Source of the DNA: Pseudomonadota bacterium
Lineage (GTDB): Bacteria > Pseudomonadota > Gammaproteobacteria > Acidiferrobacterales > Acidiferrobacteraceae
NCBI GenBank assembly: GCA_021777535.1
Contig: JAJYDN010000014.1
Coordinates: forward strand, 1-51,402
Reading direction: 5' to 3'
DNA: 51,402 bases
Positions 9,164 through 18,689 of this stretch are shown here, one piece after another. The notes beneath the pieces were generated by a model that was not told the origin of the DNA, ran no database searches, and saw nothing but the letters and a program-made list of their open reading frames with translations. Position 1 is the stretch's first letter, and every line of letters starts with the position of its first letter. A program made the translations under genes and the position numbers.

Positions 9164-12100
9164 GCCGATGGCTCCTCACGCGGCGTTGCGCCGCCACGGC
9201 GCCCGATGCGCAGGCTGAGCCGGTCGAACGCCAGATAGACGACGGGTGTCGTGAACAGTGTCAGCAGCTGGCTCATCGCCAGCCCGCCGATGATGACGAT
9301 GCCAAGCGGCCGGCGCAGCTCCGCGCCCATGCCGGTGCCGAGTGCGAGCGGCAGTCCGCTCAGCATGGCCGCGACCGTCGTCATCAGGATCGGGCGAAAG
9401 CGCAAAAGCGCCGCCTCGCGGATGGCGTCGACGGGCGTCTTGCCTTCCTCGCGTTCGGCACGCAGGGCAAAATCGATCATCATGATCGCGTTTTTCTTCA
9501 CGATGCCGATCAGAAGCACGATACCGATGATGCCGATCACATCGAGGTCGGACCCCGTGACCATGAGGGCCAGGAGTGCGCCGATCCCGGCGGAGGGGAG
9601 CGTCGAGAGGATCGTGACCGGATGGACGAAGCTCTCATAGAGGATGCCCAGCACGATGTAGACGGCGGCGATGGCCGCGATCAGCAAAAACACCTCATTG
9701 CCGAGGGCGTGCTGGAAGGACAGGGCGGCACCCTCGAAATGCGTGGTCATCGAAGGGGGCAGATGGATCGCCTTTTCGGCGGCAGTGATCTGCGCTACCG
9801 CCGTACTGAGGGAGTGTCCCTGGGCCAGGTCGAAGGAGACCGTGGCTGCCGGGAATTGGCCGAGGTGACTTATCACGAGCGGCTCGCGCGTAATGGCGAG
9901 CGAGGCGACCTGGCGCAGAGGCACCTCGCCTCCGGGGGCGGTCGCGGATGGTATGTAGAGGTTGCAGAGTGCTGCGACATCGGGCACGGCGCCGCGGGCC
10001 ACGGTCAGGATTACGCGGTACTGGTTGGTCTGGGTGAAGATCGTCGAGACGATGCGCTGGCCGAATGCATCATAGAGGGCGTTGTCGATGGTCGCCGCCG
10101 TGATGCCGAAGCGGGCGGCGAGTGAACGGTGAACGGCGATGTTCACCGCAAGGCCGTTGTTTTGCAGGCTGCTTGCGACATCCCTGATCGCCGATGCGCG
10201 CTTTAAGCGCCCCATGAGCTCCGGCACGTAGGTGTTGAACTGCGCGGCCTGCGGATCTTCGAGCACGAACTGGTATTGCGCGGGCGACACGGTGGTGTTG
10301 AGGGTGAGGCTCTGCTCCGGCTGCATGTAGAGATGGATGCCCGGGACATCCGCCACCTCGCGCCGCAGGCGGCGGATGATCTGCGCGGCGGTCCGGTGCC
10401 GCTCGCTCAAGGGCTTCAGGTTGATGAGGAAGCGTCCCTCGTTCAGGGTGGTGTTGGTGCCGTCGATGCCGACGTAGGACGAGAGGCTCGCCACATCCCG
10501 GTCTTTCAGGATGGCATCCGCCAGTGCCGCCTGCCGCGCCGCCATCTGCGCGTAGGAGACGGACTGGCCGGCGACGCTGACGCCCTGGATGACGCCGACG
10601 TCCTGCTCGGGGAAAAGCCCCTTGGGGATGACCACATAGAGGCCGATGGTGAGCACGAGCGTGGCAATCGTCACGAGCAGGGTGTTTCCCTGGTGGCGCA
10701 GGATGAAGCCGAGAGCGCGGTCGTAGCGGGCAAGCAGGGCATTGAAGAGACGTTCGTCGGCCTGCTCGAACCGGCTCGGATGCCGCTCCGTGCGCCGCTT
10801 GAGGATGCGGGCCGACAGCATGGGTACGAGCGTGAGAGACACCACCGCCGAGATCAGGATGGTCGTTGCCAGCGTGATGGAGAATTCGCTGAAGAGTCTG
10901 CCTGTGAGGCCGCCCATGAAAAGAAGGGGAATCAGCACGGCGATCAGCGACACCGTGAGCGAGATGATGGTAAAGCCGATCTGGCCTGCGCCCTTCAGGG
11001 CGGCTTCGAGGGGGGTGGCGCCGCCTTCGAGGTAACGGACGATGTTCTCGATCATGACGATCGAATCGTCGACGACGAACCCGGTGGCGATGATGAGCGC
11101 CATGAGCGACAGGTTGTCGATGGAAAAGCCGAGCAGGTACATCACGGCAAGTGTGCCGATGAGCGACACCGGGACGGATATGCTCGGGATGACGGTCGCC
11201 GGCAGATTGCGCAAGAACACGAAGATCACGCCGACCACGAGCGCGACGGCGAGGAGCAGCTCGAATTCGGCCTCCGACACCGAGGCGCGGATGGCCCTGG
11301 TGCTGTCTGCGAGGATCGTGACATGCATGGCCCGGGGCAGGCTGGAGGTCAGCAGGGGCAGTCTCTGCTTTATGGCATCGACGGTCGCGATGACGTCCGC
11401 GGAAGGCTGCGGCTGCACGTTCAGGATGATGGCCGGCGTGTGGTTGACCCAGGCGCCGAGATCGGCGTTCTGCGGCGCCCGGGTCACGTGGGCTACGTTG
11501 CGCAGAAAGACCGGTGCGCCGTTGCGGTAGGCGACGACGATGTCTTTGTACTGCCGGGCATTCCGGATCTGGTCGTTGGTATTGATGGTGTAGGATTCCG
11601 CCGGACCCTGGAAGGTGCCTTTGGGTGCGTTGACGTTGACATTGGCGATCAGTGTCCGCAGGTCGTCGACGTTGAGACCGTAGGCGGCAAGCTCGTGCGG
11701 ATGGGCCTCGATGCGCACGGCGGGCACATGGCCGCCCGCCACCGTCACGAGACCGACGCCCGCGATCTCGGAGATCTTCGAGGCGAGGTTTGTGTAGGCG
11801 GCGCTCTCGATCGCCGTGAGCGGCAAAGACGGCGAGGTCACCGCGAGCGTCAGGATGGGCTGCTGCGCCGGGTTCACCTTGGCGTAGATGGGGGGTGCCG
11901 GCAGGCCGCTTGGCAGCAGGTTGGAAGCCGCATTGATGGCGGCCTGCACCTCCTGTTCCGCCTCGTCCAGGCTGAGCGACAGAGCGAACTGGAGCGTTAT
12001 CACGGAAGCGCCTGCGGAGCTCGCCGAGGTCATCTGCTGCAGGCCCGGCATCTCGCCCAGTTGCCGTTCGAGTGGTGCCGTCACCGAGGTCGCCATGACA

Positions 12101-12270
12101 TCCGGGCTTGCGCCGGGATAGAAGGTCTGCACCTGGATGGTCGGATAGGCGACGTTGGGCAGTGAGGAGAGGGGAAGGAATTTCAGCGCGACGAGCCCCA
12201 CCAGCACGAAGGCGATCATGAGCAGGGAGGTCGCGACCGGACGCAAGATGAAGGTGCGGGAGACGTTCAT
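9160..12270 (-). CDS. mdtB: RND multidrug efflux permease, MdtB-like
   Basis: This 1036-residue inner-membrane RND transporter is of normal family length. It begins MNVSRTFILRPVATSLLM. Visible hallmarks are GFVVDDSIVMIENIVRYLE in TM4 with the two proton-relay Asp residues, the periplasmic TNTTLNEGRFLINLKPLSER porter segment, and GIVKKNAIMMIDFAL in TM11. It sits 19 bases after the adaptor gene and overlaps the second pump gene by four bases. Two different RND pump genes in tandem are the mark of the MdtABC type, in which both subunits share one trimer. Substrates cannot be read from sequence. Confidence 0.9.
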   Translation of the reverse strand: MNVSRTFILRPVATSLLMIAFVLVGLVALKFLPLSSLPNVAYPTIQVQTFYPGASPDVMATSVTAPLERQLGEMPGLQQMTSASSAGASVITLQFALSLSLDEAEQEVQAAINAASNLLPSGLPAPPIYAKVNPAQQPILTLAVTSPSLPLTAIESAAYTNLASKISEIAGVGLVTVAGGHVPAVRIEAHPHELAAYGLNVDDLRTLIANVNVNAPKGTFQGPAESYTINTNDQIRNARQYKDIVVAYRNGAPVFLRNVAHVTRAPQNADLGAWVNHTPAIILNVQPQPSADVIATVDAIKQRLPLLTSSLPRAMHVTILADSTRAIRASVSEAEFELLLAVALVVGVIFVFLRNLPATVIPSISVPVSLIGTLAVMYLLGFSIDNLSLMALIIATGFVVDDSIVMIENIVRYLEGGATPLEAALKGAGQIGFTIISLTVSLIAVLIPLLFMGGLTGRLFSEFSITLATTILISAVVSLTLVPMLSARILKRRTERHPSRFEQADERLFNALLARYDRALGFILRHQGNTLLVTIATLVLTIGLYVVIPKGLFPEQDVGVIQGVSVAGQSVSYAQMAARQAALADAILKDRDVASLSSYVGIDGTNTTLNEGRFLINLKPLSERHRTAAQIIRRLRREVADVPGIHLYMQPEQSLTLNTTVSPAQYQFVLEDPQAAQFNTYVPELMGRLKRASAIRDVASSLQNNGLAVNIAVHRSLAARFGITAATIDNALYDAFGQRIVSTIFTQTNQYRVILTVARGAVPDVAALCNLYIPSATAPGGEVPLRQVASLAITREPLVISHLGQFPAATVSFDLAQGHSLSTAVAQITAAEKAIHLPPSMTTHFEGAALSFQHALGNEVFLLIAAIAAVYIVLGILYESFVHPVTILSTLPSAGIGALLALMVTGSDLDVIGIIGIVLLIGIVKKNAIMMIDFALRAEREEGKTPVDAIREAALLRFRPILMTTVAAMLSGLPLALGTGMGAELRRPLGIVIIGGLAMSQLLTLFTTPVVYLAFDRLSLRIGRRGGATPREEPSA

Positions 12271-12289
12271 GGGCCGCGCCGGGGGCCTT

Positions 12290-13501
12290 TCACTTTTTGG
12301 ACCGGGCGGCAGACTGCGGCCGGCGCGGCGATGATCGGGCAGAAGGCGCGCGGGTGCCTGTCTCGGCGATCACCCGGACGCCATTGGAAAGCCGGTCGAC
12401 GCCGTCCACCACCACCGTTTCCCCGGGCGCAAGACCCGACTCGATCACGGTCTCGGTAGCGTTGCCGGGGCCGGTTGTGACCTTGCGCAGCGATGCCGTG
12501 TGATTGGCGTTGACGACATAAACATACGTGCCGGGTGTCCCTCGCTGGATGGCCGGCGTGGGTGCCAGCACGGCATGGGTCAGCGTGTGCACAAGGAGTG
12601 TTACGTTGACGAATTCGTTGGGGAAAAGGGTCTCGTGTCTGTTCGCGAACACGGCGCGCAGATCGACCGTGCCGGTAGTCGTGCTCATCTGGTTGCTGAT
12701 GGCCTTCAAGGTCCCGGTGGCGATCGGAGTCATGTTGCCGCTCGAGAATGCCGTGACATCAAGCTCGGCGCCGGCGTCGAAGCGCTTGAGCACCTGCGGC
12801 AGCTCGTTTTGCGGGATGGCGAAGATCACCGTGGTCGGTTTCATCGTGGTGATGACCACGATTCCGGTGCTGCTCGCGGCGGTCACGTAATTGCCCGGGT
12901 CCACGAGGCGCAGCCCCACGCGTCCCGAAACCGGCGCCGTGATGCGGGTGTAGGCGAGATTCAGGCGGGCGCTGGCGATATTGGCCCGATCGATCTTGAC
13001 GGCGGCCTTGTCCTCGGCGACGAGAAACTTCTGGTCGGTCACCTGCTGGGGCGCGATGGAGTCCTGGGCGGCAAGCCGCATGTAGCGGGCGAGGTCGGAC
13101 TGTGCGGCGCCCAACGTGGCGAGATCGCGGGCCAGCGTGGCCTCGTAGAGTCTCAGTTGCACCGCATAAGGACGCGGGTCGATCTGGGCCAGGAACTGGC
13201 CCTTGACGACATCCTGTCCTTCGCGGAATCCGACGGCGGTGAGGTATCCGCTCAGTTGCGGCACGACCGTGACAGTCGCGATCGGCGTGACGGTGCCCAG
13301 TGCGCGCAGGGTCACGGGCATGCTGCCCGTCGTGACGTGCGCGACACCGACGGCCTGGGGCGGCATCTTGCGCGTGATGCGATGGCGCAGGCCCATCATG
13401 CGATAGGCAATCGCGGCCACGAAGAGGACGGCCATGGCGATCAGGATGCGCCGCCACCGGGAGCGACGGCTGGGCGGATTCACAGGTTGTGGTTCGTCCA
13501 T
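12290..13501 (-). CDS. mdtA: Periplasmic adaptor (membrane fusion) protein, MdtA-like
   Basis: The 403-residue product has a short cytosolic N-terminus, one membrane helix (about residues 19-35), then the HlyD/MdtA order of parts: lipoyl half-motifs, an alpha-hairpin, a beta-barrel (APVSGRVGLRLVDPGNYV) and a membrane-proximal domain (GLAPGETVVVDGVDRL). It links the RND pumps to the outer-membrane channel. The ATG at 13501 is preferred to an upstream in-frame start at 13720 because GGAGAAG lies eight bases before it and the upstream extension is Arg/Pro-rich. It is the first gene of the four-gene operon. No local regulator gene is visible. Confidence 0.88.
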   Translation of the reverse strand: MDEPQPVNPPSRRSRWRRILIAMAVLFVAAIAYRMMGLRHRITRKMPPQAVGVAHVTTGSMPVTLRALGTVTPIATVTVVPQLSGYLTAVGFREGQDVVKGQFLAQIDPRPYAVQLRLYEATLARDLATLGAAQSDLARYMRLAAQDSIAPQQVTDQKFLVAEDKAAVKIDRANIASARLNLAYTRITAPVSGRVGLRLVDPGNYVTAASSTGIVVITTMKPTTVIFAIPQNELPQVLKRFDAGAELDVTAFSSGNMTPIATGTLKAISNQMSTTTGTVDLRAVFANRHETLFPNEFVNVTLLVHTLTHAVLAPTPAIQRGTPGTYVYVVNANHTASLRKVTTGPGNATETVIESGLAPGETVVVDGVDRLSNGVRVIAETGTRAPSARSSPRRPQSAARSKK

Positions 13502-14093
13502 TCTGTCTTCTCCATGCGACGGGTCCTGCCGGGACGGCGCGGGCATGCCATCGTTGCCCTGTCTACAAGTACGGGCCGCCCCCCGCGGCGCCATCGCAGA
13601 CCAGGCAGTGGCGCCCGGTTCCGGCCGCTGCCGGCGTCTTGAAGCGACCGGTGCACCTACTATAGGGTGCGGGGCAGCATGCCGCAAAGCGCCGTGACGT
13701 AAAGGATTGTGTCGCCGCAAGGATGCAGCGGCGGGACCGGTGACCTGTGGATCTTGCGGGCAAGACCGCCCCTGCGGGCGGCAGCGCGGTCTTGCGGGAA
13801 TCGCCGTTCTGGATGTCCCTCATGCCCCTCCCGCGCGGTCTGCCCGGGCGCCCGGTGACGTGCGCGCGGGTCTCTGAATCCAGCGGAAATGGCCTGTGGA
13901 GGCGGCCCCCCAGGCCGCGCTGGCAGGGCGCGCTGCGTGCCCGGCGTGAGCCAGGTAATCTCCCGGAAAAAGACGCAATATTCTTACCGCAAGACCTGCA
14001 AAAACACCCGCTTTGGCGCGAACCGGACTAGCGTCTTCCAGCGCATGGCGCATCCGGCGGAAGTCGGAGAAGGCGCCGGTATGGGCGCAGACG
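13502..14093. other. Non-coding stretch upstream of the efflux operon, with a hairpin
   Basis: No gene is supported. It must contain the promoter of the efflux operon, but no clear -35/-10 pair stands out. A 9-bp inverted repeat, CAAGACCGC (13761-13769) and GCGGTCTTG (13786-13794), with an inner GC-rich loop, could be a hairpin or a REP-like element. A short AT-richer patch lies near 13975-14010. Confidence 0.4.
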
Positions 14094-14128
14094 TTGTCCA
14101 CAGATTCTGTGGACAACTCTGTGGATGA
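14094..14128. promoter_or_regulatory. Cluster of three DnaA-box-like 9-mers
   Basis: TTGTCCACA (14094-14102) and its exact inverse TGTGGACAA (14108-14116) flank a 5-bp spacer. TGTGGATGA (14120-14128), the complement of TCATCCACA, follows after three bases. TTGTCCACA is a DnaA box form common in high-GC genomes, and the third 9-mer differs from TTATCCACA by one base. It could bind DnaA or another factor recognising the palindrome. There is no dnaA, dnaN or other origin-linked gene nearby. Confidence 0.45.
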
Positions 14129-14615
14129 CGGACCGTGGCCCCCGGTTGTGGCCGGTCCCGCCGCGACCTTTGTTGGATTGCCTGTTTTTCGGGCAGCGGT
14201 ATCCAGGGCGCGGGACGACCGGTGTCCATCCACGGTGCGGTGGGGGGCTTTTGCGGTGGCGCCTTGTGCAGAAGGCCAATGAGGGCCCGTATCCGGGCAA
14301 ACCGGCGGACGGCAGGACAGAGAGCGCGGCGCCGGGTGAGGGGGCGCCTGCCGGGACTTTACGGCTGGGGTGGCGCGGCCTGCCGTGTTTGGCGTAGACG
14401 AAAGACTCCTGAGAGAATGGAGTCGGATGAAAAAGCGGGTTGAGCTTTGCCCCGCGGACCGTGCGGGCCCGTACGGCCGACACCCTTCATGCGGGGCCGC
14501 GCCACAGCGGCCACCGCGGATGCAACGCGCGTTCGATTGCAGGCGATGGCAGCCGGCGCGACAGGGTTACCGCGGAAAATGGCGTGAACGGCGACTTGAG
14601 GAGAGGCATGACATC
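14129..14615. other. Non-coding stretch upstream of the hemD-like gene
   Basis: The open frame of the next gene extends back to 14370, but that part is rich in Arg/Pro/Gly and lacks family similarity, so it is taken as untranslated. No clear promoter was found. Confidence 0.35.
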
Positions 14616-15458
14616 ATGACGTCCCAGGATTCTGGTGGGCCCCTTGCGGGACGCCGCATTGCGCTGCCCGAGACGCGCCAGCTCGATGTGCTCGCAGACC
14701 TCATGGAGCGGCGGGGGGCCGAGGTTCTGCGCTGCCCGCTTGTGGCTATCCTCGATGCGCCGGATCAGGCGCAGGTGGTGGCCTGGCTCCGCCGCTTCAC
14801 CGAAGACGACGCGCTGCGCGATCTCATCATCCTGACGGGCGAGGGCATGCGCCGCCTGATCGGCGCGAGCGAGCGCGCGGGACTGCGGGAGGCGTTCGCG
14901 CGCAGGTTGGGTGAGGTGCGCAAGATTACGCGCGGGCCAAAGCCTGGCGGCGCGTTGCATGATCTCGGGCTTAAAAGTGATGTGGTGGCCCATCTGCCCA
15001 CTACGGAGGGAGTGATCGAGGCGCTCGAGGAGTTGGAGTTTACGACCAAGTACATCGCTTTACAGCTCTATGGCGCTGAGCCGAACCGGCCTTTGCAAAC
15101 CTATTTGCGCGGCCGCGGACTCGAGCCGGTGACGGTTGCGCCCTATGTCTACGCCGACAGCAGTGACGAACAGCGTGTCGTGAACCTGATCGATCATCTG
15201 GCCCGGGGTCAAGTGGACGCGATCGCGTTCACCAGCAAGACGCAGATTCAAAGGCTGTTGGCGGTGGCGCGCGCGCAGGCCCGCGAACCGGAGTTGCGCA
15301 AGGGGCTTGCTGGCTGCACGGTGGCGGCGGTCGGTCCCGTGGTGGCCGACTATCTGGCGGAAACCGGTATACGGGTCGATGTCATGCCGGACGAGCGGTT
15401 TTTCATGCGGCCGCTGGCAGACGCGCTGACAGCGCGTCTGGCGCCACGGAAACCCTGA
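14616..15458 (+). CDS. hemD: Uroporphyrinogen-III synthase family protein
   Basis: The 280-residue protein matches the two-lobed HemD fold that closes and inverts hydroxymethylbilane to uroporphyrinogen III in haem and sirohaem synthesis. It opens with GRRIALPETRQLDVLADLM and contains the usual LIILTGEGMRRL segment, the second-lobe AIAFTSKTQIQRLL and the VAAVGPVVADYLAETGI region. Sequence conservation in this family is low, and the protein may be a HemD-domain regulator or a stand-alone synthase; no other haem genes adjoin it. The ATG at 14616 follows TTGAGGAGAGG by about eight bases, whereas the upstream extension in the same frame looks non-coding. Confidence 0.75.
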   Translation: MTSQDSGGPLAGRRIALPETRQLDVLADLMERRGAEVLRCPLVAILDAPDQAQVVAWLRRFTEDDALRDLIILTGEGMRRLIGASERAGLREAFARRLGEVRKITRGPKPGGALHDLGLKSDVVAHLPTTEGVIEALEELEFTTKYIALQLYGAEPNRPLQTYLRGRGLEPVTVAPYVYADSSDEQRVVNLIDHLARGQVDAIAFTSKTQIQRLLAVARAQAREPELRKGLAGCTVAAVGPVVADYLAETGIRVDVMPDERFFMRPLADALTARLAPRKP

Positions 15459-15685
15459 AGGGGCGGATGCGGTCCCGGGTGGGCGGGGATCATCGAGGAT
15501 CCGGTCTGGATGGTCCTGTTGGGACTTTGTCGGCGTTTCATCCCGTACGCCATGCCGTGTGGGACGCCCTGCCGTTTGCCGTCACCGGGCCGGAGAGGCC
15601 GGCAGGCCCGGCGCACCGGCTGTACCGCACGGCATTCCCACCGCGGGCCTCGCGCGCATGATCGATGCGGGGCGGCGTTCCGGCG
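15459..15685. other. Gap between two convergent genes
   Basis: Only low-quality open frames are present. Transcription from both sides should end here, but no hairpin with a T-run is obvious. Confidence 0.3.
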
Positions 15686-18412
15686 TCAGGCGTTTGCGCT
15701 TTCTTTCCCCGGGCGCGCCGCGCGCACAGGGCCTGCCTTCAGCCTGTCGCCCATTTCTGTGACCGCAAGCGGCTTGCTGTAATAATATCCCTGATATTGG
15801 TCGCAGCCGTGCTCTTTGAGGAAGCGGCGCTGGTCTTCGGTTTCCACCCCTTCGGCAATCACCGTCATGCGCAGGCTGTGCGCCATGGTGACTACGGCCA
15901 CGATGATCGCGGCATCGCCCGGATCCGTGACGTTGCGTACAAACGATTGATCTATCTTCAGGATGTCGATCGGGAAGCGTCTTAGATAACCGAGGCTCGA
16001 GTAACCCGTTCCAAAATCATCCAGCGCAATCCGTATCCCCATGTCCCGCAGGGTATTGAGCGTTTTGACGGCGGTCTCGGCGTTGTGCATGAGCATGCTT
16101 TCCGTGATCTCGAGCACGAGCGTATGCGGTGGCAGGGCGGATGCCTCGACGATGCGTTTGATGGTGGCCGCGAGGCCGTCCTGATGAAATTGGCGGGCGG
16201 AGACATTGACGGCAAGCGGAGGCACGTCCAGGCCCTGCGCAGTCCAGTGCCGCCACTGCGCGCATGCCGAGGCGAGGACCCATTCCCCAATGGGCAGGAT
16301 CAGTCCGGTTTCTTCGGCCAGGGGAACGAAATCCCCCGGATAGACAAGGCCGCGCGCAGGATGCTGCCAGCGCAGCAAAACCTCCATGCCCGTCATGTCG
16401 CCACGCGCGAGGTCGACTGTGGGCTGGTAATGGAGCCTCAGTTCATGGCGCTCGAGGGCCTCGTGCAGCTCCGTGCTCAAGACCTGCCTCTCCATGACCT
16501 TCTCGTTCAATTGCGGCGTAAAGAACCGGCAGGTGTTGCCGCCCGCCTCCTTGGCCTGATACATGGCCATATCCCCATTTTTCAACAGGGTGTTTTCGTC
16601 TTCGCCGTCGCCTGGGAAGATCGCGACGCCGATGCTCATGCTGCTGTACAGGACCTGGCCCCGTATGTCGTAGGCGGCAGCGGTCTGTGCAAGCAGCTTT
16701 TGGATCACGGCCCCCGCCGCCTCGGCGTTTGCAAGGCCCGACAGGACCGCGACGAATTCGTCGCCACCATGGCGCGCTATGGTATCGGTGGCACGCAGGC
16801 TCGCCGTCAGCCGGTGCGCCACGCTCTGCAGCAAGAGATCACCGACATCATGCCCGAGTGAATCGTTGATCGTCTTGAAATTATCGAGATCCATGAAAAG
16901 AACGGCGACGTGATTCGTGGCGCGGCGGGCATCCAGCAGCGCCCTCTTCAGGCGATCGGCCAGCAACAGGCGGTTGGGCAGTCCCGTGAGGGCGTCACGG
17001 GTGGCGAGATCCAGCATGCGCTGGGCCATCACCTTTTCGCTGGTGATGTCGCGCACCGCAGCGATGAAGAAACGCGCAGGCCCGGTGCGCATCTCCTGGA
17101 CCTTTATCACCAAAGGGAATTCCTCGCCGCCACGCCGTACGCCGACGACCTCCCGGGGCCCCTTGAGTACGGCCGCCTCCCCCGTTTCGCGATAGCGCTT
17201 CAGGTAATCATCATGCCGGCTGCGATGGGGTTCCGGCATGAGCCGGTTGACATTGTCCCCGACGATCTCGCCTGCGCTGTATCCGAAAATCTGCTCGGCC
17301 GCCGGGTTGAAGACGGTGACGATCCCGCGTTCATCGATGACGATGACGCCGTCGCCAATGTGCATCAGGATCGCCCGGGTCTGGCCTTCGGCATCGCGCA
17401 ACTTCATTTCGGCCGCAGTCTTCTTGCGCAGCAGCGGAAACACAAGCCATCTCATCAGCAGGCCACCACCGAGCAGCAGGCCCGCAAGCCCCCAGATCAC
17501 CTGGCGCATGTGGGCCCAGATGGGCTGAAAGAATTCCCGCTGGCGGACTTTCAGGACCATTCCGAGGGACGTATGGCCTACTGGGGCATACGCGGCGATG
17601 ACGCGGCGGTTTTCGTAGTCACGGGAATAGGTGACGCCGGCCTGCCCGGCCAACGCGCGGCCCATCGGCAGAAGCCGTCCGTGCGCGGACCGCGACAGGG
17701 TCAGGGGCGCATAGCGGTGCGACGCCACGCGTTGTGTGTCCGGAAAGCAGCGCATCCCCGCAGGACCCAGGGGGGCGCAGACGGCGAGATCGGCGGTGCG
17801 GCCAAGCGTCCGGATGCGCGGAAGGGGGGCGCTCAGGAAGTGGAGATCCTTCTGGGCGACGACAGAACCGATACGGCGCCCCCTTCGTCTTGCGATGACG
17901 GCCACCCGCAGGAGGGGCTGGCGCCTGCCTTGCAGCACGAAGGCCTCCTGCGTGCCCTGGATGGGCACGACGAACGGGGGATTTTCCAGCACGCCCGCGT
18001 GCGCGGCGAGGCGGCCGCGCGCATCATAGAAGTACACGGCACGAAAACCCGTCGACTGGAAAGAGCGGGCAATGCCCCGCAAGGCAGCCTGCGCCTTTGA
18101 GTCGGCGGGATGCCGGTCGATCGCCCGCAGATTGGCGATGACGAAGGGCCGTGTCGCGATCACGGCCGCGTCATGCGTCCCTGCATGGATTTCCGTTCTG
18201 AGGAGGTCCGTGTTGTCTTGCAGGAGGGCGCGCAAGTTGCGGTCGAGGATGCGTTGCGCGACCTTCTGCATCACGAAATAGGTGGAAAGGGCGGCTGTCA
18301 CGACCAGGACGGCGAGGATGAGAAAACCCATCAGACTGATCCGGAAATCGTCCCGGTTTTGTGCGATACGGCCGTTCTTCTTCATGGCGGATTGCGTTTT
18401 TGGCTGGCGCAT
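15686..18412 (-). CDS. Membrane PAS-GGDEF-EAL cyclic-di-GMP signalling protein
   Basis: The 908-residue protein has an N-terminal membrane helix (about residues 28-48), a periplasmic sensor region of about 250 residues of Cache type, a second helix (about 304-328), a PAS domain (about 340-455, FNPAAEQIFGYSAGEIVG), a GGDEF domain with intact RHGGDEFVAVLSG near residue 549, and an EAL domain. The EAL signature reads EVLLR rather than EALLR near 676, but ELTESM-type EITESMLM, KIDQSFV and DDFGTGYSSLG are all present. Both diguanylate cyclase and phosphodiesterase activities are therefore possible. A start at the second Met (18388) is an alternative; neither has a strong ribosome site. Confidence 0.88.
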   Translation of the reverse strand: MRQPKTQSAMKKNGRIAQNRDDFRISLMGFLILAVLVVTAALSTYFVMQKVAQRILDRNLRALLQDNTDLLRTEIHAGTHDAAVIATRPFVIANLRAIDRHPADSKAQAALRGIARSFQSTGFRAVYFYDARGRLAAHAGVLENPPFVVPIQGTQEAFVLQGRRQPLLRVAVIARRRGRRIGSVVAQKDLHFLSAPLPRIRTLGRTADLAVCAPLGPAGMRCFPDTQRVASHRYAPLTLSRSAHGRLLPMGRALAGQAGVTYSRDYENRRVIAAYAPVGHTSLGMVLKVRQREFFQPIWAHMRQVIWGLAGLLLGGGLLMRWLVFPLLRKKTAAEMKLRDAEGQTRAILMHIGDGVIVIDERGIVTVFNPAAEQIFGYSAGEIVGDNVNRLMPEPHRSRHDDYLKRYRETGEAAVLKGPREVVGVRRGGEEFPLVIKVQEMRTGPARFFIAAVRDITSEKVMAQRMLDLATRDALTGLPNRLLLADRLKRALLDARRATNHVAVLFMDLDNFKTINDSLGHDVGDLLLQSVAHRLTASLRATDTIARHGGDEFVAVLSGLANAEAAGAVIQKLLAQTAAAYDIRGQVLYSSMSIGVAIFPGDGEDENTLLKNGDMAMYQAKEAGGNTCRFFTPQLNEKVMERQVLSTELHEALERHELRLHYQPTVDLARGDMTGMEVLLRWQHPARGLVYPGDFVPLAEETGLILPIGEWVLASACAQWRHWTAQGLDVPPLAVNVSARQFHQDGLAATIKRIVEASALPPHTLVLEITESMLMHNAETAVKTLNTLRDMGIRIALDDFGTGYSSLGYLRRFPIDILKIDQSFVRNVTDPGDAAIIVAVVTMAHSLRMTVIAEGVETEDQRRFLKEHGCDQYQGYYYSKPLAVTEMGDRLKAGPVRAARPGKESANA

Positions 18413-18689
18413 AAGATCGCTCGTTTCGGTGTGCGCAGGGACTTCCCCTTAACGATACTATAGTCGAAGGGATGTGGCCTGCCGTGAGGACACCCTGGGT
18501 GTGGCGGCGGGGGTGAATGCGCGCCCAAAGCGGCCCCCTTGCGCGCGGGCGGCGCCGCATCCGCACCCGGTTCCGGCATCGGGCCGCCCTACGGTCCGCG
18601 GAAACCGTTTCTTCGTGGCGAAGCGCAGTGCCGCCAGGACAAAGAAAAGTCGACGGGGCGTTGTCGAGGGTGCAGGCGGTCCCGGGCGC
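18413..18689. other. Gap between the porin and the GGDEF-EAL gene
   Basis: No gene is supported. The minus-strand promoter of the GGDEF-EAL gene should lie in the AT-richer stretch near 18440-18475. Confidence 0.3.

Noticed and set aside
7421-9238. 605-codon plus-strand frame opposite the MdtC-like pump
   Set aside because: Antisense shadow; His/Asp/Gly/Arg-rich composition and no recognisable family.
10276-12165. 629-codon plus-strand frame opposite the MdtB-like pump
   Set aside because: Antisense shadow of a clear RND gene.
14370-14615. N-terminal extension of the hemD-like frame
   Set aside because: Low-complexity Arg/Pro/Gly sequence; the ATG at 14616 has the ribosome site and the family N-terminus.
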